Shown piece after piece: positions 57,811 through 64,000 of a stretch of 64,000 nucleotides of DNA. The stretch is from the NCBI GenBank assembly GCA_015680685.1, contig MNCI01021414.1, positions 1 through 64,000 on the forward strand, written 5' to 3'. How positions within the stretch are numbered: position 1 is the stretch's first letter; the number at the start of each line of letters is the position of its first letter. The notes below the pieces were generated by a model. That model was not told the origin of the DNA, did not search any database, and was given only the letters and a program-made list of their open reading frames with translations. Made by a program: the position numbers and the translations under genes. Origin of the DNA: Gnetum montanum. Taxonomy: Eukaryota; Streptophyta; Gnetopsida; Gnetales; Gnetaceae.

Positions 57811-58300
57811 CATCATGATAGTAAATTGATACCACCGATTCGTCCTGGCATCATGACGGTAAACTGATACCACCGATTAGTCCTGGAGCCATGACAGTAA
57901 AATGATACCAAAAACTCATCTTGGAATCATGACAATAAACTGATACCACAGATTCGTTCTGGCATCACGACGGTAAACTGATACCATAGATTCGTCCTAG
58001 CATCACGACGATAAACTGATACCACAGACTCGTTCTCGCATCATGACGTTAAACTGATACCACAGATCATCTAGAATGACAATAAAATACCACACTCTCA
58101 TCTACCAGAGTCTGCTAAGACTATAAACTAGCTCACCTCTCCATAGTTTGCCACGACTATAAAGTAGCTCACCTCTCCATAGTCTGCCACGACTATAAAC
58201 TAGCATTGCATCGTCCACTACGACGATAAATTGGCAATGTCCAATGGGTTATGACGTAAAATTAATTCACGACAGTCTACCAAGACTATAAACTAGCAAC
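57811..58300 (+). repeat. 38-bp and 36-bp tandem repeats carrying micro-hairpins, TAT-D
   Basis: Seven 38-bp units (57811-58076) hold CGTC-N10-GACG before GTAAACTGATACC. Then three 36-bp units (58097-58205) hold AGTC-TGCTAA-GACT or AGTC-TGCCAC-GACT before ATAAACTAGC. Further single copies are CGTC-CACTAC-GACG (about 58208-58235) and AGTC-TACCAA-GACT (about 58273-58295). Confidence 0.88.
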
Positions 58301-59455
58301 TTCTTCACTGGCCTACGAATCCATTGATGTAATCAAACGACATGTCTTCATGAACTCGCTGCATGAATTCATCACATGGACTCTGACAACATTGCTGCTG
58401 CTCAATTTTGTTTGCCTACTGTTGCATGCGGTGTCTCCATCACATTGGTTACATCCATGTTTAAAATGTTAAGCTAACTCATTTAATTGTGGTTTTCTTG
58501 TCTTCTTGGAGTTGTGTTTGTAGGATGACACCTAGAGGTGTTCGTACACGGATGCACTTCATCACGACAACAAGGTATCACATTGTTCCTGATGCATGTA
58601 ACCAGCTTAATCAAGCCGTTCACAAGTACATTCCCAATTCCCCAAATGTTTCTCATTCCCTAGCATGTTCTCTCTACCCTATTCAGTTACATTTCCCATC
58701 ACCCCAAAAATCTGAACACATGGTTGCCCACTGTAACTCTCAAAGCAGTTGCAACACACAGCACAACACATGAAATAGATACAAGCACACGAGCATGAGT
58801 ACAACATTGAAAGAGAGCTCTGCTCAATAAAAAAGACAAAAAAAAACGGAAGACAAAAAGAAAGAAATCAAAGAGAAAAATCCATCACAAGACTCTTGGC
58901 GCTTCCCATACAAATCCTAGGCCGGAAGGTACTTGTCTTGGAAGAAAACACTCATGTCTCAAACAATCATGTTGCATCCCACTACGTGGCTTTGGCTATT
59001 GGACAATGGGTTCCTTTTGACACTCAACAAGGGTCTTGTTTCTCCAAAGAATGCACCACCTCATCACGTGGCTTTGGTTGTCATAACAAGTCCTCTTAAG
59101 TAGGATACAAGAGTCTCGTTCCTCCAAAGGACGCACATCCTATGCCTTGGTCCCAAGTCCGTTAGATACTGGCTATTGACAAGGACCAACATGATCTGTT
59201 CACACAAGAGCATTCCTCTTCCCACAGTTAAATAAAAACATCCCTTCATCCATTCCCAATCTCATAGTTACAAACCTTCTCCCTATACACCTCAAAACCT
59301 CATTTCCTGGTCACATGTACTTTTGAACACGGTGCGACGACATCTGGTCAAATGCCAAAGAACAGTGTTTGATACCCAATTGCTCATGGTGTGTTATACT
59401 TTTTTGTCGATGCCTCTTGGGTAGATTCCTCTAGGTGTCAAAAAAGAGGGGCCAA
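58301..59455 (+). other. TAT-D 3' region with acceptor-like block and polypurine tract
   Basis: GGTTTTCTTGTCTTCTTGG ... TTTGTAGGATGA (58488-58528) is shared with TAT-C, TAT-H and TAT-K. An open stretch of 94 codons crosses it (58489-58773; after the block it reads TPRGVRTRMHFITTTRYHIV). It ends in AAAAAAGAGGGGCCAA (59440-59455), the polypurine tract. Confidence 0.6.
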
Positions 59456-61143
59456 TGAAACACCACAAAATTTTGGCCTAGCACTTTTAAATAAGAATCA
59501 AGCTAAGTCATGTTGTTGCCCAACATGATAATAGCATGACCAAACTTGAGAGCCTCTAAAACGACATGAAATATCATACAATGGAGTGAGCAATGGAGCA
59601 AGCAAGGTTCCCCCGGGGCCCACAGGCAACTGTACCAACTTTCAGCATCCAAAATCAAAGGTTTCGGGCTCAAAATGCTTGGTTTTAGCTAAGTATAAGT
59701 TGGCTATATTTTCAAACGCTGCTCAGCGTAAGGCTCGGCGTCACCAACATTTGGAGCCCTGAAATTGAGCCAAAATAAGTCGAAATCAAGCATAGGGACC
59801 CCCTGTGACCTTCACCAAGGTCCCCAGAAAGTCCCAACCTCCATAAAATCAAGATTTGGGCTTCAAATGTGCCACTTTGGGTTGATGACACTGGGGTTAC
59901 TTTTCTTACGCTGCTCAGCGTAAGGCTCAGCGTCACCAATTTTTGGAGCCCCAAAAAAGAGCCAAAACGAAATCCAAATCAGCCCAAATTTGGCACACAG
60001 AACCCTCATGATCCATAGCATGCAAATCCACTCTGAAAATTGGTCTCACAAGTTAGAAACGAGCTCAAAATGCACTATTTTCAGGTCATACATTATTAGT
60101 GATGCTAACACTTACACTAACATTGACGCTGAAGCTGACGTTGACGCTGACACTGACACTGACACTAATGTTGACGCTAACACTAAAGTTGATGCTAACA
60201 CTGATGTTGATGCTAACGCAAGCATTGGATGCTGACTTTGATGCCAGAAAAAGCTGCACACACATCAGAGCCAAATCCACGCACGCTATAGGCCTTGGTG
60301 GAGCAAAAATAGCATAGATCTGCAGATCCGAAGGCTAGACATCCAAATCCTCTCTTGTACTTTAACATTCTTTGTACATTTTACATTTTTTCAGCATATC
60401 AAGCTCTTACACTATGGATTACAAATGTCAGTGTAAGAGATCTTGGTCATGCTGCATGTTGTACGTTGTAACATTTTGTGCATCTGGTCAACACACACAT
60501 CTATCACCCGATCCAGAGTTTTCTTACCTTGCAACCACTGATCTTCTCCCAGATCTAAATCTCACACCTAAAATTGTATAAATCTCCTATTTTTCCACTA
60601 GATCGGGGTGGGGAAAAACCTGAATCTCACACACTTAAGAAATCTGGGCATCAATCTCACCCGCTGGTGCTGCATACAGACTTGGACATTTTACATCTGC
60701 AATCCAAAACTTGCATCTTCCCAGCATCCGTTCTCATCCATCAGGGCTAAACATCTACCTTGCAACCAATCTGCAACTATGTTCTGACCGGTGCACATTT
60801 TAATTGTTTATTAATATGAATAGTTTGCATTATTGCGCAGATTCTGGTAGTTTACATTATTTTTCCTGTTACGATTTTTCCTATTTTAATTGTTTAAAAA
60901 GTTTACATTTGTTTCCATTTTTTTATGTTCAGTATTTGCGTTTGTGTACGTATAACCCAACGCATCGCAATTGCATACGTTCAGAGAAGTCCTCGTTTGA
61001 TCCGTGTGCAGACCATTCAAGGCACTCTGCCTTCATTATTTTTCCAGCAGGCCCTCATGTGAAGGCAGGGTCTTACTGTTTCATCCATAAATCTCTTGGT
61101 GTTTGTTCATTCCAGCCTTTCACCGATGATTTCAGACGGTACA
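59456..61143 (+). repeat. TAT LTR c (1688 bp)
   Basis: Starts TGAAACACCACAAAATTTTGG, ends GGTACA. TATA box TATAAAT at 60577-60583. Preceded by a polypurine tract and followed by a primer site, so it is again shared by two units. Confidence 0.92.
60101..60243 (+). repeat. Hexamer repeat in LTR c
   Basis: About 23 units of GACGCT, GACACT, AACACT, GATGCT type, same place as in LTRs a and b. Confidence 0.9.
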
Positions 61144-61149
61144 GTAAAA

Positions 61150-61166
61150 TGACGCTAGAAGAAGGG
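61150..61166 (+). other. Primer-binding site after LTR c, tRNA-Asn type
   Basis: TGACGCTAGAAGAAGGG, 15 of 17 to the tRNA-Asn complement. Both differences are G-to-A. Confidence 0.85.
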
Positions 61167-61210
61167 CCATTTTTCTCCTAGATCCACGTCTTTCTATCTC
61201 AGATCTACCC

Positions 61211-61440
61211 TCTGTGACTGCAGATCTGCTCCTTGTGACTGTAGATCTGCACCCTATCACTCTAGATCTATGCCCTGTCACTGCAGATCTGTGCCTTGTC
61301 ACTGCAGATCTACATCTTGTTACTACAGATCTACACCCTATGACTACAGATCTGTGCCCTATCACTACAGATCTGCATCCTATGACTGCAGATCTACGCC
61401 CTGTGACTGTAGATCTACGTCCCGTTTCACTAGATCTATG
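61211..61440 (+). repeat. 21-bp tandem repeat after LTR c, about 11 copies
   Basis: Same unit as at 50183-50400, also open in two frames. Confidence 0.9.
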
Positions 61441-61666
61441 CTCAAACATTACAAATCTATATTTTTCTTTCTTAGATCTGCACCACATCCAGCGTTCACA
61501 TGCAGCTGTGATTGTCAGCGTTCCTACGCTACCCCGTTCCCAGCGTTTAGGCATTGTTTCCTACTCATAAATCCTATTATCTAGTTCAGACGTTGTTTCA
61601 GAATTTTTCAGACACATCCCTGCTTGAATCACAGTGTCCAACACTTAGTTTTCTTACCCAAACATT

Positions 61667-61917
61667 GGTCAAGCTGATGTTTAGTCACACTAACATTTGG
61701 TCACACTGATGTTTGGTCAAGCTAACATCTACTCACACTGACGTTTGGTCAAGCTAACATTGGTCATGCTGACGTTGGTCAAGCTGACATTTGGTCAAGC
61801 TAACATTTGGTCAAGCTGACGTTTGGTCAATCTAATGTTTGGTCAAGCTGACATTTGGTCAAGCTGATGTTTGGTCAAGCTGACGTTTGGTCGAGTTGAT
61901 GTTTGGTCAAGCTGACA
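61667..61917 (+). repeat. 16-bp tandem repeat after LTR c, about 15 copies
   Basis: Same unit as at 50638-50873, with GGTCAAGCTGAYRTTT dominant. Confidence 0.9.
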
Positions 61918-62439
61918 CTCCTTCGTACGCTGTTCAGAACTTGCCATATTTTCTCTCTTCAAGACATGCTGTAGTTTACTCACATTGCATTTTACTCACA
62001 CTGCAATTTTACACTTAGAAAATTTTTTGCTCATGCTGCAGTTTTTACACTTAGAAAATTTTTTGCACATGCTGCTAGGTTCTCACATTGGACACTTGGA
62101 AAATTTTTTGCACATGTTACACGCTGGTCACGCTGCACACTCAGCTCTGATCGTATGCTACACATGCTACACACTTAGCCCAAAACACACTCAGTACTTG
62201 TTAGCCAGCCCATACGCTGCCCCATCGCACATCACTATGGAGTCATCTTAGAACTCTAATGCACACACCTTCGTAATCCTCACACAGGAACAGTACAACT
62301 TTATCTATGTGAAGATTTAGGCCAACCTTCCCCTTGACACCATAGAACAAGAGGCAAAACGAAACTTCAAGCTAACTTCTGCATTGTGTAAGTGCTGAAT
62401 GTCATGCTAAAATTTTGCTATTTTATGCTAGTTTTAGGC

Positions 62440-62515
62440 CATTTCAGACCCTTGCTAGTTTTAGGCCATTTCAGGCCATTGCTAGTTTTAGGCCATTTCG
62501 GGCCCATCGCATGTT
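62440..62515 (-). repeat. GGCC micro-hairpins, TAT-M
   Basis: Three GCTAGTTTTA words, followed by GGCC-ATTTCA-GACC, GGCC-ATTTCA-GGCC and GGCC-ATTTCG-GGCC. Confidence 0.8.
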
Positions 62516-62890
62516 AAAGGGTGATACATTAATGATTTGGAAAATGGTTAATTAGCAACTAGCATAGATGTAAAATAGAAGGGTGAAAAATGTGCAAGGA
62601 TGGGAAACTGGGCAAGAAGTAGTGGGGTTGCTACGCTATGCATAACTGCTTCTTGATCCATCGCGGGTTGAGTGAGACATAAGGCCAAGATGCTTTTCCA
62701 GGGCCTTTTTCTACATCATTTCCCCCCACTTGGAAGGGTAACTCATCCCACATGCTCTCATTTTGGGAACTGGCTTACTGAGCCGATTCCTCTGCCAAAT
62801 GTCTAGTGTGTGTGGAGATAGGCACTTCATTCTCAAAGGTTATAACCTCTGAGCCCTGTTCCATGTCTACATTATTGATTGCTTATGTTG
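62516..62890 (-). other. TAT-M between protease and micro-hairpins
   Basis: No gene recognised. Has GCTACGCTATGC at about 62630-62642. Confidence 0.4.
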
Positions 62891-64000
62891 GTACCTCTTC
62901 ACCATGGATCATCACCTCCCTACCTACATAAGGTAGATAGATCTCCTGGTGTATATGTGAGGAGATAGCCCTAAGCTGCACTAACCATGATCTCCCCAAG
63001 ATCAGGTTAAACCCAGGCATTTCCTCAACCATAATGAATGTTGCATTCTTGGGGAACTAGTCCCCTACCACGAAGTCTATGTGGACTGTCCCTTTCACCA
63101 TGACCCATGCCCCATTAAACGACCTTAGGCACGATGTCATTGTGGGTTTGATCTAGTTGACCAAGCCTAGCTTATCCACTATAGGGAAGGGGATGACATT
63201 CGTGGAAGCTCCATCATCAACGTGTACCCTTCAAATCCGATGTTGACCGATCCAAACTATGATGAATAGGGATGTTGTAGTCACCTAACCCTTTTTGAGG
63301 TTTTCCCTAATGGAACTATTGCTAAAAGTCAATTAAGATGGTTCTAGCTCTGCAGGCATGAAGGGAAGCATGACCAAGTGGATCGCTTCCTCTTCCGCCG
63401 ACATGTCTTCATTCACCAGAATTACTGTCAACATGCGGACTAGAGCCTCACAGTGTGGGATGAATGTCATGATTAGGTCGTACAAGCTCAACATAGTGTT
63501 CTTTTGCTTCAGATCTTGTTTGACCTGAGAGAGGACATCCAGAAGGTCTTGGCTACTCCCTTGTTTACCACCTTTCTTCTCTTCTATTTATCCCAAGAGA
63601 TGAATTTCCCAAGGAGGAGTGATTTTAGATCTAGGTTCAGATCCCTTTTGGCAAGGTGATGTAGACTATGTAGTTGTAGCAACGTCCCTCTTTGGTGATG
63701 AGGGAATAGATGTAGGGGGTGAGGATGAAGGCTTGGAAGTACCTGAGGTAGCACTTCCCTTCGGCATCTCATCTACGAAATGCACTTCTCATTTTTTAGG
63801 ACAAGAAGGTTGTCTAGTTGCCTTGTGTGGGGTGGGGATTTTTGAAAGAGTTGGCCCCCTGATGAAAAATGGAGCTAAAGATGTTAAAGGGTGGGGTGGC
63901 ATGATTCTGCTAACAGGTGGTGTGGGGATGAATTCCTAGGGAGGAACCCTTAGGACAAACGGTTGCTGTGAGCTTCGGCCAACTGCTGGTGGTGCTGGTG
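62891..64000 (-). pseudogene. TAT-M gag linker and protease (broken, 5' part outside)
   Basis: Minus strand. The linker has QPFVLRVPP and FIPTPPVSRIMPPHP (about 63870-63960) and KQKNTMLSLYDLIMTF (about 63465-63515), both as in TAT-D and TAT-C. Protease active site VHVDDGASTN at about 63200-63229, then a second motif GFNLILGRSWLVQLRA (about 62970-63020) and the HQEIYLPYVG block. Stops include TAGs in Gln-like positions. Cleavage of gag-pol is the family role. Confidence 0.75.

Larger units (their letters stand above)
48413..61143 (+). mobile_element. TAT-D: full unit of the array, gag and protease without RT/IN
   Basis: LTR b (48413-50114), tRNA-Asn primer site, repeat-rich leader (to 51208), gag (51209-53560), protease (53561-54372), two GGCC micro-hairpins (54520-54575), a stretch of unlike composition (54950-56290), about 28-bp repeats (56330-56640), micro-hairpin clusters (57540-58300), acceptor-like block (58488-58525), polypurine tract (59440-59455) and LTR c (59456-61143). 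LTR b and c are close in length (1702 and 1688) and sequence. RT, RNase H and IN are absent. Confidence 0.85.
61167..62369 (+). other. Third unit of the array: leader and start of gag, then break
   Basis: 21-bp repeats (61211-61440), 16-bp repeats (61667-61917) and the gag start (ATG about 62237, MESS) follow as in TAT-D. Similarity to TAT-D ends at GAAACTTCAAG (62360-62369). Beyond it lies oppositely oriented TAT-M sequence. Confidence 0.8.
62370..64000 (-). mobile_element. TAT-M: gag-protease fragment, minus strand, runs off the window
   Basis: Minus order: gag-protease linker (64000 to about 63450), protease (about 63450 to 62900) and a GGCC micro-hairpin group (62515-62440), then the break at 62369. 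The 5' part lies beyond the window. It could be the front of TAT-K, displaced. Confidence 0.75.

Noticed and set aside
57811-58300. CRISPR-like array of regular repeats
   Set aside because: The 38-bp and 36-bp units are contiguous tandem copies without unique spacers, in a plant retroelement.
1-64000. tRNA or rRNA genes, telomere or centromere satellites
   Set aside because: Only 13-18-base tRNA-complementary primer sites were found. No tRNA fold, rRNA stretch or TTTAGGG array was seen.

Overview
The window is plant nuclear DNA made almost wholly of old, nested LTR retrotransposons. Primer-binding sites match plant tRNA-Asp, tRNA-Asn and initiator-Met tRNA. The proteins are Ty3/gypsy and Ty1/copia gag, protease, reverse transcriptase (RT), RNase H and integrase (IN), all with many stops and frameshifts. 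No intact host gene, rRNA, tRNA or CRISPR array was found. Dense nesting, solo LTRs and heavy C-to-T decay suggest a large, repeat-rich genome. Species cannot be decided from the sequence. A 310-base N gap and four single Ns mark assembly joins, and three of these have visible artefacts.

Names used here. GYP = Ty3/gypsy fragment (1-2852, minus). ATH = Athila-like element without pol (2853-8800, plus). COP = copia-type element without pol (12255-23432, plus). TAT = a dominant Ty3/gypsy family with a second RNase H, a tRNA-Asn primer site and LTRs of about 1.2-2.8 kb. TAT copies are TAT-H (10419-27849, minus, split by COP), TAT-C (27850-34745, minus), TAT-K (34746-about 42200, minus), an LTR-sharing array with LTRs a, b and c (46163-62369, plus; its full unit TAT-D is 48413-61143) and TAT-M (62370-64000, minus).

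Layout. GYP was split by ATH (5-bp target duplication taagg/taacg). Then come a pseudogene with a 15-residue tandem repeat (9255-9771) and the 3' LTR of TAT-H. COP sits in the 3' region of TAT-H with an exact TGCAT duplication. COP itself received two TAT solo LTRs, one in its interior (ATATT duplication) and one in its 3' LTR (GGAAG duplication). TAT-C carries gag and protease but no RT or IN. TAT-K has RT, two RNase H domains and IN. Between TAT-K and the array lies a plus-strand, multi-exon-looking pseudogene with its own TATA-like signal (42388-46162). The array has the order LTR a, remnant, LTR b, full internal region, LTR c, leader, and then breaks into the oppositely oriented TAT-M.

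The most unusual signal is a micro-hairpin found dozens of times in TAT copies. A 4-bp inverted repeat with a 6-base spacer is followed at once by (T/A)TAAACTRGC. The stem changes from copy to copy while pairing is kept (GGCC/GGCC, GGTC/GACC, AGTC/GACT, CATC/GATG, TGTC/GACA, CGTC/GACG). Clusters lie between protease and RT and again between IN and the 3' LTR, so recombination between them could explain the gag-protease-only copies. The TAT family also carries several unrelated minisatellites (6, 16, 21, about 28, 36-40 bp) in LTRs, leaders and 3' regions, several of them built on a CACGCTG/GACGCTG core.
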